DNA of 64,000 bases from Syncephalastrum monosporum B8922 (Eukaryota; Mucoromycota; Mucoromycetes; Mucorales; Syncephalastraceae). Position numbers and translations under genes: made by a program. The notes beneath the pieces were generated by a model, which ran no database searches, had not been told where the DNA came from, and saw only the letters and a list, made by a program, of their open reading frames with translations. The stretch spans positions 1 to 64,000 of the forward strand of contig JNEN01000765.1 in assembly GCA_000697355.1 (NCBI GenBank), in the 5' to 3' direction. Below, one piece after another: positions 21,560 to 33,012 of the stretch (within the stretch, counting starts at the first letter, position 1; each line of letters begins with the position of its first letter).

Positions 21560-23105
21560 ATGAAGAACCCAGTGGTACTGTGGGCCTTGGTCATTCTGGC
21601 CGCAGTCTTGTCCACCGTATGCGCAAAGTCTGTCAGTGGCAACCGCGTCCTGGTTCTTCTCGACTCCATTTCTAATAAAGACACCTACTCCCATCTCTGG
21701 CAATCTCTGCAAGGTACGACCACGCTTTCCCTTACACGCGTCATGCCTGACCCTGTCTTTGCTAGACCGAGAATACAAGATCACCTTTGCAACCGAGGAC
21801 GAGCAGGATGCTTCGGCCTTGCAGCGCTATGGCGAATTCCTTTACGACCACATCATTCACTTTGCTCCCGAGTCCAAGGGTGAGAGATAAAGCAACCATC
21901 CGACGCGAATGAGTATGCGTGTTTTCTCATACGTGAGCGTAGAACTGAGCAAACACAAGGCGTTCGGCAATGTCGAACTCGTCAAGTTCGTCCGTAATGG
22001 TGGCAATTTGCTTGTTGCCACGGGCGAGAACCCGAGCAACGGCGTGCGTGAGTTGGCGGGCGAGTTTGATATCGAGTTCGACGCGGCTGGTACGCGGGTA
22101 TACAATGGCGACGAAACCACGATCCGCACGAGCCAGACACCGATGCTCTCCTTGGCAAGCCCGGTCCTCTACAGCGGCGTAGCTCTGTACACCGGCAAGT
22201 CGCCCATGCTGAACCGCTTGCTGCTGTCCGAGCCCGGTGCCGCCAGCGCCGACAAACCCGAGAAAGACGAGAGCACTGACCAGATTGAGCTCGTCGCTGC
22301 TATGCAGACCCGCAACTCGGCACGCGCTACCTTTGCCGGCTCGCTCTCCCTTTTCTCAGATGACTTCGCCGAGGCTTCTTTTGAGGAGAAGCGTCCGAAT
22401 GGATCTGCCAAGCGGTAATTCGAGTAGCACGCGCGCCCCCCCCCCTACGAACCCACCCACTCATTTTTCACGATAGCACGCGTACCTCGAGCAACGCCGC
22501 CTTCGTGGAGGATCTGACCAAGTGGACCTTCCAAGAGAAAGGCGTTCTCAAGGTCGTCAGCCATCACCACCACAAGGCCAACGAGACCGAGCAGCCCAAA
22601 CACTATCGTATTAAGGATGATATGGTAAATAGAGCGTGAGGAGCTCGAAAGGATGTTTTGATGCTGACCCATCGGCTAGGTCTATATCCTCGAAGTATCC
22701 GAGTACAAGGACGACAAGTGGGTCCCCTTCAAGGCGGATGACATCCAGCTCGAGATCATCATGCTGGATCCGTATATCCGCACCACGCTCAAGCAGGTGC
22801 CTGTAAGCCCTGAACATCACTACGGCCGTTTCACTGCCCACGTCAAACTGCCTGATGTCTATGGTGTCTTTACCTTCAAGGTCAACTACAAACGCCCCGG
22901 TCTCACGTACCTATTGGCTGAGGATGTCGTGGCCATTCGCCCTTTCCGACACAACGAGTATCCCCGCTACCTGTCTGTCGCTTACCCGTACTATGCTTCG
23001 GTGGGTAGCATGATCGTTGGCTTCCTGGTCTTTAGCGCCGTCTGGCTCTCTACCTGGGGCAGCAGAAGCCAACAGGCCAAACAACAAAAGCAGAAAGCGC
23101 AATAA
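21560..23105 (+). CDS. WBP1: Oligosaccharyltransferase subunit Wbp1/OST48
   Basis: Exons: 21560-21713, 21766-21879, 21943-22414, 22477-22624 and 22680-23105, giving 437 aa, the usual family length. A signal peptide is visible (MKNPVVLWALVILAAVLSTV), followed by NRVLVLLDS and DREYKITFATEDE. FDIEFDAAGTRVYN and the luminal C-terminal domain (VYILEVSEYKDDKWVPF, HHYGRFTAHVKLPDVYGVF) follow. One C-terminal membrane span (YPYYASVGSMIVGFLVFSAV) is followed by a Lys/Gln tail. The penultimate-lysine ER retrieval motif of classic Wbp1 (KKxx) is loosely present (QKAQ). The protein is part of the ER complex that moves the dolichol-linked glycan onto Asn in nascent proteins. Confidence 0.93.
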
Positions 23106-23463
23106 ACTTGTTTGATTTCCCCCAACCTGACCTGACAAAAAGTGTGCCTATCATGTAACCGTGCTCGGCATGGTCAATCAGGAAAGACGACGATGATAAC
23201 AGCCCATACAGCGCCAAAATATAATAATTCCTCCTTCTCCCATATGCGGCGGCAAAACATACTTGTTTAAATAACAAATAAAATGAGGTAACATGCATAA
23301 TGAACTAAACTTTTGCAGAGTAATGAGGATGGGGTGATGTGCATTTAAAAGGGATTATCGCTTCGGAGAGGTAAGGGAAAGGGATTGAAAGAGGAGAGGG
23401 AGGGAGAGAGAGAGAGGATGACGGAGAAGAGAAGGATGGCTTATAATAGACAGCAAACAAGAC
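23106..23463. other. Convergent 3' region WBP1 / ILV2
   Basis: The spacer lies between two converging genes. AAATAAAATG (near 23276) could serve as a poly(A) signal for the plus-strand gene. A GA-rich purine tract (about 23375-23420) lies near the ILV2 stop. No gene was seen. Confidence 0.55.
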
Positions 23464-25640
23464 TTATTTGTTGCCCGCCAGTTTGGGGTGGACAATGAAG
23501 TCATGCAGGGCCTTGCCACCAGCCACCATGGGATACAGCTTCTCGTTCTTGCACACCACGGCGTCCAGAAGGACGGGGCCATCATGCGCCAGGAATTCTG
23601 CCATCTTCTCAGGAATCTCAGAGGTCTTGGTCACGCGGATGGCCTTGACACCCATGGCCTCAGCAAGCTTGCAGAAATCGGGGTTCTTCATCTGGGTGTA
23701 GGAATAACGCTCCTCGTAGAAGAGCTCCTGCCATTGTTTGACCATACCCTGGAAAGAGTTGTTCAAAAGCAGCACCTTGACACCAATGTTGAACTCGGCC
23801 GCGGTCGCCAGCTCCATAGCCGTCATGGAGAAAGACGCGTCGCCATCGATATCCACCACGATCTTCTCGGGCTTGGCCACCTTGGCGCCAATCGCACTCG
23901 GCAGACCGAAACCCATCGTACCCAGACCGCCCGAAGTGATGAGCGTGCGAGGGTGGCGCCAGCGGTAGAGCTGCGCGGCCCACATCTGGTGCTGACCGAC
24001 ACCGGTGGTGATGATCACGTTGTCCTTGATATCACGCGTCTGTCTGTCCAGCTCCTCGATGAGCTGCTGGGGCTTCAGCTTGTCATCGTCGGTGGCAGGC
24101 AGGTCATAATGGAAGGGATACTTGGCCTTCCACTCGTTGATCTGATCGAACCACTCGGTGCGCTCCGAGCCTTGGACGTGGGGAAGCATGCGGCGCAGGT
24201 TCTCGGTAACGTCGCCCTCGATGGCCTCGGTGGCCTCGACGACCTTGTTGATGTTCTTGGGCATGATCTCAAAGTGGAGAATACCACCGCGGTTCTCGCG
24301 CGCAGCCTTGACGGCCTCGGGCGCAAAGGCATCGAGACTGCCGGTGACACGATCGTCGAAACGGGCACCGAGCGCAATGATCAGATCGGCGTGCTGCATG
24401 GCCAGGTTAGCATAGGCGGAGCCGTGCATGCCCAGCATGTGCAGCGACTTGGGGTCCATCTCGTCAAAGGCACCCAGACCGCAGAGGGTGGTGGTCACGG
24501 GGATGTTGCCGATCTCAGCCAGCTTACGGAGAATGGTGTGACCCTCGGGATCGCCGACGATGCCCTGACCGGCGTAGATAACAGGGCGCTTGGCGATGTT
24601 GATCAGCTCAGCTGCACGCAGCAAGAGGGGGTCCTGCTTGGCTGCGACAGCCTCCTCGGTGAATGCGCTGATGGCCGTGTTGGGAATGGCAGCCGGGCGG
24701 GCAGGGATCGAGGCGTTGACGGGAATGGGACGGCGGAGGATGCCGGCGGTGACGTCCTTGGGCAGATCGACAAGGACAGGACCAGGGCGGCCGGAGGTGG
24801 CGATGGTGAAGGCCTCGTTGATGCGGCGAGGCAGCTCGGCGATATTCTTGACCATCACATTCCACTTGGTGCAGCCACGCGAGATACCCACCACGTCGGC
24901 TTCCTGGAAGGCATCGGTGCCAATGGCAGAGGTGGGCACTTGACCGCTGAAAACCACCAGGGGCGTACCGTCAGCCATGGCATCCGCCATCGCGGTGACG
25001 ACGTTGGTGGCACCAGGACCTGAGGTCACAAGGACGATACCAGGCTTGCCCCTGTCATACGCATTGTCAATTATGGGCTCGAAGGAATAACAAACAAAGT
25101 AGAAAAAAGAGTGAAAACTTACGTGGCCCGTGCGTAACCTTCAGCCATGTGACCGGCACCCTGCTCGTGGCGAGGCAGAATAAACTGAAAGTACTTGGAC
25201 TCGTGGATGGCATCAAAGACGGGCAGAATGGCACCGCCGGGGTAGCCAAAGACGTGCTTGACATTGTGGCGGAGCATCATCTCATGGAAGATCTCGCCAC
25301 CGGACATGCCAACAAACGAATCGTCCATGGCCGGCGCAGGCTTCTTGTACTTGAGCGGCTGCACCTTGCGCGTCGCAGGCTTGGCCTGGACAGCAGTACG
25401 TTCCACCGTGCTAGGCGCAGCGCTGTAATGGTGATTTTATAAAAAAAATAAGCGTGTAAGTTCTACAAATTTCATGTACATAAATTTTTTTTGGCTTTGC
25501 ACAACGTACTGAGCGGCAGCAGCACCCTTCGACTTTGGAGAGGTTTGAATGAGACAGGCGGCGATGCGGTTAAAGGCAGGTCTGCCACGAGCGGCAAACA
25601 TAGGCCGAGAAGAAGCTCTTGATGCAGCGGCGGCGATCAT
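23464..25640 (-). CDS. ILV2: Acetolactate synthase catalytic subunit
   Basis: Exons (minus): 25640-25510, 25422-25123 and 25051-23464, giving 672 aa. The Arg/Ala-rich N-terminus (MIAAAASRASSRPMFAARGR) is a mitochondrial presequence. Landmarks: VFGYPGGAILPVFDAI, then RHEQGAGHMAEGYARATGKP with the catalytic Glu that activates thiamine diphosphate. SGPGATNVVTAMADA, DLPKDVTAGI and the C-terminal ThDP/Mg motif DIDGDASFSMTAMELAT with NNSFQGMV follow. The enzyme joins two pyruvates to acetolactate, or pyruvate and 2-oxobutyrate to acetohydroxybutyrate, the first shared step of Val/Ile/Leu synthesis. It is divergently arranged with ILV5. Strong C-ending codon bias leaves a 511-codon open frame on the opposite strand, which is a shadow. 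Confidence 0.97.
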
Positions 25641-25813
25641 GGCTTGTGTGGGTTGGAGAGGGGAGGGGAAAAGAGAGGTGGAACGGAAGTGGAAGGGCAG
25701 CAAAATAAAAAAGATGTGGCTGGACTTTAAAAAAACCGGAAAAGTGCTTGCAGAGAGGGTGAGCTGGGATGAGGTGGGACGAATCATATTTGCGTCGGCG
25801 ACTCAAGTAAAGG

Positions 25814-25820
25814 TGAGTCA
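25814..25820. promoter_or_regulatory. Gcn4/Cpc1-type site TGAGTCA
   Basis: A perfect bZIP general-control element lies 174 bp upstream of the ILV2 start codon, in the shared ILV2/ILV5 interval. Function is inferred from the consensus and from the pathway of both flanking genes. Confidence 0.65.
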
Positions 25821-26122
25821 ATACGACACCCAATACCCATTTACCCAATGGGCCAATAGTCAATCCGATCTGTGCCCTCACCCGGATCTTCTACCGTTGT
25901 CGATTATTCCTTGCAGTTTTCCATTTCAAAGGGCCAGTTTTATAGCCAATCGATCATCTTGTTTCAAATGAACTCGTCCACGGATTAAAACAAATAGAAT
26001 CGCCCCAAGTCAAAATACACGGCACGCGTGGTAGATCAGTGTGTTGCCAAAAGATCAAATGGGACACAGATAACAGAAAAAAGTAGCATGTGAGAGTAAG
26101 ATGCCCAGACTGGCATGCGAAA

Positions 26123-26129
26123 TGACTCA
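26123..26129. promoter_or_regulatory. Gcn4/Cpc1-type site TGACTCA with adjacent CCAAT
   Basis: The second perfect site lies 142 bp upstream of the ILV5 ATG. A CCAAT box starts three bases after it (26132-26136). Close bZIP and CCAAT spacing is common in fungal amino-acid gene promoters; direct binding is untested here. Confidence 0.65.
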
Positions 26130-26270
26130 CACCAATCAGAGCCAAGCTGGCTGATAAGATAGAACCCCCGCCCATCAGCGCATTATACGCTTGTCACAAC
26201 TGCCTTAAAAGCCTCCGCCTTCCCAACTTTTTTTCCAACCTTTTACTTCTCTCTCCCCTTTCATACACCC

Positions 26271-27630
26271 ATGGCCTCTCGCGTCTTTGCCTCCGCTCTG
26301 CGTGCCGCCTCGCGCCGCGCCATCGCTGTCCGCCCCGCTGTTGCGGCTGCTGCCGTCTCCCGCCCCTTGGCCATGTCTGCTATGCAGACTGCCGTTAAGG
26401 TAAAGTAGAAAAATTATTAAGGTTTCTGTTGTTTGGTCTCGGAACACGCGTTGGCTGACACGCATATCCACCTTGTTTCCTGACAGGCTGTCCCCACCCA
26501 AGTCCGTGGCTACAAGACCCTGAACTTTGGTGGCACCGAGGAGACCGTCTACGAGCGTGCTGATGTCCCCCGTGAGAAGCTCCTCGAGACCTTCAAGGAT
26601 GACACAATCGCCGTCCTCGGCTACGGCCCCCAGGGTCGCGGTCAGGCTCTTAACCTGCGCGACAACGGTGTCAACGTCATCATTGGTCAGCGTGAGGGCA
26701 AGACCTACCAGCAGGCTATTGAGGAGGGCTGGGTTCCCGGCAAGAACCTCTTCCCCGTCCTCGACGCCGTCGAGAAGGGTACCGTCGTCATGAACCTTTT
26801 GTCTGACGCGTACCAGAAGGACATCTGGCCCCAGATGAAGCCCTTGATGACCCCCGGCAAGACCCTCTACTTCTCGCACGGTTTCTCCATCGTCTACCAC
26901 GACCAGACCAACATCAAGGCCCCCGAGGGTGTTGATGTCATCCTTGTCGCTCCCAAGGGCTCTGGCTTCACCGTCCGCCGTCTCTTCCAGGAGGGCCGTG
27001 GTATCAACTCGTCCTTCGCCGTCTACCAGGATGCCTCTGGCAAGGCCCGCGACCGCACCATTGCCCTTGGTATCGGTATCGGCTCTGGCTACATGTACGA
27101 GACCACTTTCGAGAAGGAGGTCTACTCCGATCTGTTCGGTGAGCGTGGTGTCCTCATGGGTGCCATCCAGGGTCTCTTCCAGGCTCAGTACGAGGTTCTC
27201 CGTGCCAACGGTAAGTTATACATAAACAAGAAAAAGAAAAAAAGGAAACAGTGGCTCATGCGGCACAATCTGGGTAGGTCACTCGCCCTCTGAGGCTTTC
27301 AACGAGACCGTCGAGGAGGCTACTCAGTCGCTGTACCCCTTGATCGGTGAGCGTGGTATGGACTGGATGTACTCCAACTGCTCCACCACCGCCCAGCGTG
27401 GTGCCCTTGACTGGTGGCGCCCCTTCCACGACGCCTCCAAGCCCGTCTTTGAGCAGCTCTACGAGTCCGTCCGCAACGGTTCCGAGACTGCCCGCTCGCT
27501 GGACCGCAACTCGCAGCCCGACTACCGCGAGAAGCTCGAGGAGGAGCTCAAGGAGATCCGCGAGTCTGAGATCTGGCGCGCTGGCAAGACTGTCCGTCAG
27601 CTCCGTCCTGAGAACGCCGGCCAGAACTAA
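26271..27630 (+). CDS. ILV5: Ketol-acid reductoisomerase, mitochondrial
   Basis: Exons: 26271-26399, 26487-27210 and 27278-27630, giving 401 aa (yeast Ilv5 is 395). The presequence is MASRVFASALRAASRRAIAV. Exon 2 begins the mature enzyme: RGYKTLNFGGTEETVYER, then the NADPH-binding loop AVLGYGPQGRGQALNLRDNG and HGFSIVYHDQ. LVAPKGSGFTVRRLFQEGRG and GIGSGYMYETTFEKEVYSDL bring metal-binding acids, and LYPLIGERGMDWMYSNCSTT is in the C-terminal helical domain. It isomerises and reduces acetolactate or acetohydroxybutyrate, using the ILV2 product. In yeast Ilv5 also packages mtDNA nucleoids; whether that holds here is unknown. Confidence 0.97.
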
Positions 27631-29479
27631 ATTACTTTTCTTGTAACCGCTCTTCATCATCCCTAGTACTTCCTTTCCCTCTTTTGTTTATCCCTTTTGT
27701 TTTGCATCGTGTACACAGAAAAAAAGTTTCATTTCCCGCCCTAAATATTGAGGCGCAACCACAAAACCTTAGTCATATGCTTACTATGCTCGGTACTTTT
27801 TTACACTTTTGATCCGTCAAGAGGTGGATGTTGGAGGGTATATTATGAATACTTTAACTATAAATTATGGGGTTCGGAAGTAACTCAAAAAAACGCGCTG
27901 ATAAGAAACGCGCACGATCATTCGTCGTAAAAGATCTATCAATTCAAAACTCCAACATCTATGACCTTATTTTGGAAAAGTGTATTTATTTTCTCTTTAG
28001 GCTATTCAAGCGCGCCGTACTCTGTCTCTCGATGGAATAACTTGTCACTATGACAAACAAATGTCGTCCCAACGCATACTGTCACAGATACTTCTGCTCC
28101 CAAAATAAAGAACGCTCCACGGGCTGAAGACGCGGATCCTAACGGAGTTCGGCATCTGAAGCGGGGGCGTGTTTCGCGCCACACGTCTTCATTCCGCAAA
28201 AAAAAAGAGCACATGCACCAATTGACTGAGTTTGGTAATTGGCTCTGCTCAGACCAAAACCGAAGCTGAGAGTTGTCACTGCAGTCTCGCGTAGTACATA
28301 GTCAGCATCGAATGTTTCCATGGACGCACTGACAGCTACATAAAAATAGTACTTGCTTAAGAAAGATTTTCCTATTTTCCATGCCTCCCAACAGTAGGGA
28401 TGGAATTTTGACAGTTCATTACCATACCGGGCTATTCTATGGTTACTGGGTGAAGTAAATTAGAATCAATATGGCTATATTATGACATTATACAGGCAAA
28501 ATGCCCGAGCCAGCTGTCTGATAGGTGGCTCGTATTACTTGTGCTCCTTTTACTAGATGGAATGTGGTGGTACTGCCTCTTGGTTTCCTTCTTTTGCCGG
28601 CTCCGGAGCTGTCTTATTGTTCGTCGGTGTTGACGCGCAGAATAAGGGGAATGAAACAGCTTGGATCTTTGGCTTGTTCTCAGGAGGCCAACCGCCGCCA
28701 AAGGCTATGTCGTGCGCCGCCATTCCAGGTGAAAAGTTTTTATTTTGTAGATGTGTGAAGTGTTAGGACCCATTCCCTTTGGGGGAGCGATCACATCTGG
28801 CAATCAAATATGATAATTGGTGTATAGGTCTGATGAAAAATCCCTCTTGGGGGAAAACTGTAAAAAGGTATTTGTGCAGAAAAGTATAGAGTAAAGGAGC
28901 CATCATGGGTCTTCGCTTGGATTTTCTGCCTGAGCCAGGAACTCAGTCAAAGGTATTCGAGGGTATGTGTCGTCGTCTTCGTGAGGTTCGTATGTATCTT
29001 CTGCGTGGCTAAGGCGGTCGATGTGCCGCCATTCCATCCCTGTGGAAGGCACTCTGGACACATCTTGACACGAAGGATCTTTTCTTGCAGGAATTTGGTG
29101 CACTTTTGTTTGCATTCTTAGGCAATGCGGTCAGACCTGACTGGTGCAGTACTCATTGATCCATAAAGGAGGAATATTGCAAGCCAATGAAACGTCTCAT
29201 TGCATGAAAAGCACAAGATAGATTTGATTACACTGTCAGTCGAATTAGACAACCTAGTACAGTGCTTCCAACAAATAATGCTACAGCCAATGTTACTCGC
29301 CGCTTCCTACTCTTTTTCTCTACTTGCATTGCCGTCCTTATCTTCGAAAATTTGTCATTGGTGAGTGTCTTTGTACATGCATCCTATTTTTATTGCTTGC
29401 TCTGTCTGGCTTCTTCAGAAGTCGAGCAGCGAGGAATGACACAGTTGGGTGAGGAGGAGGGGACCAAACAGGTCTCTAA
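27631..29479. other. Gene-poor region after ILV5
   Basis: The first 100 bp or so are the ILV5 3' end. Beyond that are AT-rich sequence and short frames without homology. A 69-codon plus frame at 28557-28766 begins with ATG but resembles nothing I know. A 70-codon minus frame (29115-28903) lies downstream of the broken family gene and might be its decayed C-terminus; that is a guess. Confidence 0.45.
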
Positions 29480-31110
29480 CCAACTGGAATCTTCTCGGTC
29501 ACTAGGTCTGTCAATGATGTCCAGTACTTTTTCGATTACGGCTTTCCGGACCATGCCATGATAATACAGGGAAGCACATGCTTCCCAAATCCAGAAATAT
29601 CCATAGGAAAGTAGTGCATTCTGGAACGGGTTACTCGGCCACAATATATGGAGGGCATATCGTACCGCAACAGAAAACAAGTCAGACCTGAAAATTGAAC
29701 AACGCTCAGATTCGCTTAGAAGACGTGAAAAAGGTCTTACCTGCAGTAACGTATCCTATTGTCTCCATGTTGTATATAGCGTCTTGTGCGACGTCAGTGT
29801 TGATAATAAGATTGTCCAGCGTTTTGGGAAGTTTGAGACCGCTTTCGGTCAACAATTTTGTACCATGAGGGCCATCGAACACGCGACCGCTCTCACCCGC
29901 ACCGTATTCCAGAGCAATTTGATAGTCTGTTGCATGTAGCCGCACAATCATATCGCATTTACGCCCGCGTTTCTTGACTACTATACGTTCCTTGCCGCCG
30001 ACAACGTGACCCAAGTTTTTTCTCGTCGCTGAAGCCTTGCTGGAGCCTTCATCACTGTTGACCACCAATAAAGTGAGTAAGTGTCCTTTGGTCAATGGTC
30101 ACCCATTATTCTTACCGAACAACTTCAATGTGTTTCACCGTGTCAAACATGGTGTCGAAGAAGCGCCATTTATGAATATTGTACCACTGCTCCTGGTGTG
30201 GGTGATCGAGCTCGTCGGATTCGTATAGCCGCAGCAGATTATACATGGTATTTCTGACCCAATCCAAATCTCCATGGATGCCCTTATCATAGTATTCGTC
30301 CCACGGATGCGATTTCAGGACAGCCTTGCGCAAATCAGGCGTGTTGGCTACATTGAACTGCTCTATCAAATCCAGCAATGGTGCAGGAATGTCGGGATAG
30401 AGCTTGTTGTATCTGGCTGCCATCTCGTTGAGTTCATCCGCAGTGAAAATGACGTCGTTGGTATATACTGGGTTGTTCGGATCGACCACAAAGGAGTGAC
30501 AAAGGTGCTCCGTATTGCAAGTCATCCCAAAGGCATAGAGAGAATCCTCTACTAATTTTCCTGAGCGTAATCGCCACTTTTTCGAGTCATCCATCCTCAT
30601 GAACGTATCGGAGAACGCACGCTCCAAGCTCTTCAGGTCGACGGTTTCATCCGCACCCTTCTATAGAGCATCAATATCTGATCATACGAATGTATATAGT
30701 CTCATATTTGCTTACGTGGCTGTGTAGAAAATCACCCTCTATAGCATCTTCTGGCAAGGATCTTTTGCTTCCGATAATCTTGGGAACCTGTGAAATAGGT
30801 TGGCGCAAGTATCCAAATAAACATTATGTCAGCCTACTTATATTCTGTCAAGGAGAGTCCTGTGGTGCGAGGTGAATACGTACTTGAACTTGCGTCCAAA
30901 CGTCTGGGAGCGCCGGTGGAACTATAGTTCAAACATTTATGTGCCTGACATTTCCAACTTTGATTACTCCAACGAATGACCGCATGGCATCCCGGAAAGT
31001 TGCAAGTGGGAGGGGGTAAATCACTTGCGTTTTTGTGTACTTGGCATCTTCCACTTCGATTGTTTCAACGAAGAAGCATGTTGCACCCCGGAAAGGAACA
31101 AGTACGACTC
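29480..31110 (-). pseudogene. Broken gene of recurrent Mucorales family
   Basis: Exon-like blocks (minus): a zinc-finger-like stretch about 31103-30950, then 30921-30884, 30787-30716, 30660-30116, 30054-29741 and 29687 onward. Two tandem C-x4-C...C-x2-H units are seen (CSFPGC...CQVHK and CNFPGC...CQAHK). The first is broken by TGA at 31065-31067 where the second has TGG. Then come LPDVWTQVQ, SKRSLPEDA, WVRNTMYNLLRLYE and WRFFDTMFDTVKHIEVV. KKRGRKCDMIVR plus EYGAGESGR resembles a D...E-x-x core of PD-(D/E)XK nucleases. After GKHVLPCIIMAWSGKP a TAA (29536-29538) stops the frame. Homology (KAVIEKVLDIID) resumes one frame over, so a base is lost. I recall near relatives as unnamed, multi-copy Mucorales proteins; the nuclease idea is a guess. 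Confidence 0.6.
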
Positions 31111-31220
31111 AACATTGCGCAAAGATGAAGGAAGTGGAGAAAAAAGTAGAGGGAAGAAAAAGTACACTGTGCATTACCGCCAGGAGTCCCTTAATTACGT
31201 GACAATTTTAAAGGATTGAG

Positions 31221-31236
31221 CCAGGATGCATCCTGG
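31221..31236. repeat. 16-bp perfect palindrome
   Basis: CCAGGATGCATCCTGG is its own reverse complement. GGATTGAG just before and CTTAACCCAATCC after give a weak outer inverted match. Function is unknown; it may be the core of a small decayed element. Confidence 0.7.
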
Positions 31237-31994
31237 TTTTCAGGGCTTAACCCAATCCCGTCTTTTAAGATATGTATGCTTGAATTCCGGGATGATCAAC
31301 GGATTTAATCCGTGACAGAAATTGTATTCCAAGGATTACTAAATTCGATACATGCATAAAGCAGTTTCCACATGGGCACAATGGAGAAGTCATCTGCAGG
31401 AACTGAGAACTATCAATTTGATGCTATCTCCGTCATTACTGCTGTTGATAAGCTTCTTGAGCTTTCTGACTCGCTGCGTCAAGCCTTTCTTTTTTTTTGC
31501 TTACTGACGGAAGAAAGTATAGGTACATAAAGTCACCAGAGCACGTCGTTATTTGTGACGACCAAAAAGATCCAGCACATGCGTAATAGTCGTGGCTGAT
31601 GCTACCGAAGGCCTGGTTTCATTCTATATTCACACGTTTTTCGCCCAGTCTTCTTTTCTTTTCCCTTCATTCCCTGAAATTTTAAGACTGTAGTAGATGT
31701 TTTACCGCAGCGTTTCTTGACACGGTGACAATTTCCATGACAGGACATGTATACATATTGTATGTGTGATATTAGTTGATGATTATGAGGGCAACTTCGC
31801 TGCATTCCATCCGTTAAAGCACATGCGCCACACGAAACCATCGGATTTACCATATATTTGGGAGACTCTCATCATACCATTGTCATCGTTGTAAGCACAC
31901 GATTATCGCGTGTTGCATAAGTCTGATGCGCAACTCGTATAATACTTAACTTAGATACTCGTCCCTTGATTCCGACATAGCTTTTTGCGCAGTG

Positions 31995-32211
31995 GTAGAG
32001 GGAAGAGAGTAGAGAGGAAAAAGTAGAGGAAAAAGAAGAGGAGAAATAAGAGGAGAAAGAAGAGGAAAAAGTAGAGGAAAAAGTAGTAAAGTAAAGAGTA
32101 GAGTAAAGAGTAGAGTAACGAGTAGAGTAACGAGTATAGTAACGAGTAGAGTAACGAGTATAGTAACGAGTAGAGTAAAGATAGAGTAACGAGTAGAGTA
32201 ACGAGTAGAGA
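31995..32211. repeat. Purine-rich tract with 12-bp minisatellite
   Basis: The first half is built of GAGGAAAAAGTA-like purine words. From about 32096 to 32210 the unit GAGTAGAGTAAC (12 bp) repeats about nine times with small changes (TAGAG to TATAG, a shortened unit near 32177). All purines lie on the plus strand except scattered C and T. Frames of repeated LLVT appear on minus but are a by-product of the array. Confidence 0.85.
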
Positions 32212-32609
32212 CGGGCTCCTCCTCTCTACCTTTTCTTTCTTTTCCTTTTTTCCCTTTGATATCTTTCAGCTGCAAAATGACCTTCAACAGTTAATATATA
32301 CTCTGGTCACAAAGTATACATACTAAAAGCATATGAGACACTATTTGAACTTCATTATCCTTAACTGAGCTCGGGAAAAGAGATCTTCCCCAATATGCAG
32401 GATTGTCGGTGCCGTTCTGTGAAGCACCGCGGTAATAATTGATTGCATAGTTATCTTCATCTTATGCGCCAGCAAAATGTTGAATAAACACTTCAAGGAA
32501 GTTTATCATGAGGAAACTTGTAGAAGACGGATGTACTATGTGTTCATTTCTAACACTGACTTCCTCCTTCTGTATGATTAGTTCATGCATGCAAGTCCGT
32601 ACCTGCGAT

Positions 32610-33012
32610 GATATAGGCAACAACTCTGATACTGGAGCATACTAATGCGTACGATAGGAGGCATACCATAATAAACGTCATTCCGAAATTGTGCAGCCGT
32701 GTCACTAGGGTAATGTGCATCTCATGAAGTAGAACGTCTATAGTACATCATGTGTCAGTCTTCAATATATTGTGAAAGCCTGCATCAGACAGTCGATAGC
32801 CTGAAAACACCTCTATGATAGTAAACGCAGTATCAGCGACATGAACTCAATGGATAGTTTGATACATAAAGTTCGAGCTTAAGTGCGTATCAAGACCTGT
32901 TTTCTTTCTCCTTGTCAACTAAGCAAGGAAGCCCACGAGGGGCTTTGTTAAAGCTGGCGAACCTTATAATATCACCAAAGATCTACAAGCTTATCATGAT
33001 CTCACTCCATAT
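32610..33012 (-). repeat. Interspersed repeat, copy A (inverted to copy B)
   Basis: The reverse complement of this stretch matches 58766-59170 over its length at roughly 90% by eye. A shared core is CTATCATAGAGGTGTTTTCA, followed by GGCTATCGACTGTCTGATGC. Another is ACAATTTCGGAATGACGTTT. Both copies end abruptly in unrelated flanks. It has no coding capacity and no obvious terminal inverted repeats. It may be a short non-autonomous element or part of a longer transposon. Confidence 0.88.

Larger units (their letters stand above)
25641..26270. promoter_or_regulatory. Shared divergent promoter ILV2 / ILV5
   Basis: A 630-bp interval lies between the start codons of two consecutive branched-chain amino-acid enzymes on opposite strands. 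It holds two perfect TGASTCA sites (25814-25820 and 26123-26129). CCAAT boxes lie at 25845-25849, 25853-25857, 25946-25950 and 26132-26136. A pyrimidine-rich leader precedes ILV5 (about 26220-26270). In fungi TGASTCA is bound by Gcn4/Cpc1, the general amino-acid control factor. Co-regulation is inferred from site content and layout. Confidence 0.75.

Noticed and set aside
23488..25023. 511-codon open frame opposite ILV2
   Set aside because: It mirrors the ILV2 exon exactly. Strong C-ending codon bias removes stops from the opposite strand; the translation is low-complexity G/H/V/R text without domains.
26205..26900. 231-codon open frame opposite ILV5
   Set aside because: Shadow of ILV5; it starts inside that gene and runs into its promoter.
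31602..31853. Minus frame with CGACALTDGMQRSCPHNH, zinc-ribbon-like
   Set aside because: Cys spacing is suggestive but isolated. No splice link to the family gene downstream could be built.
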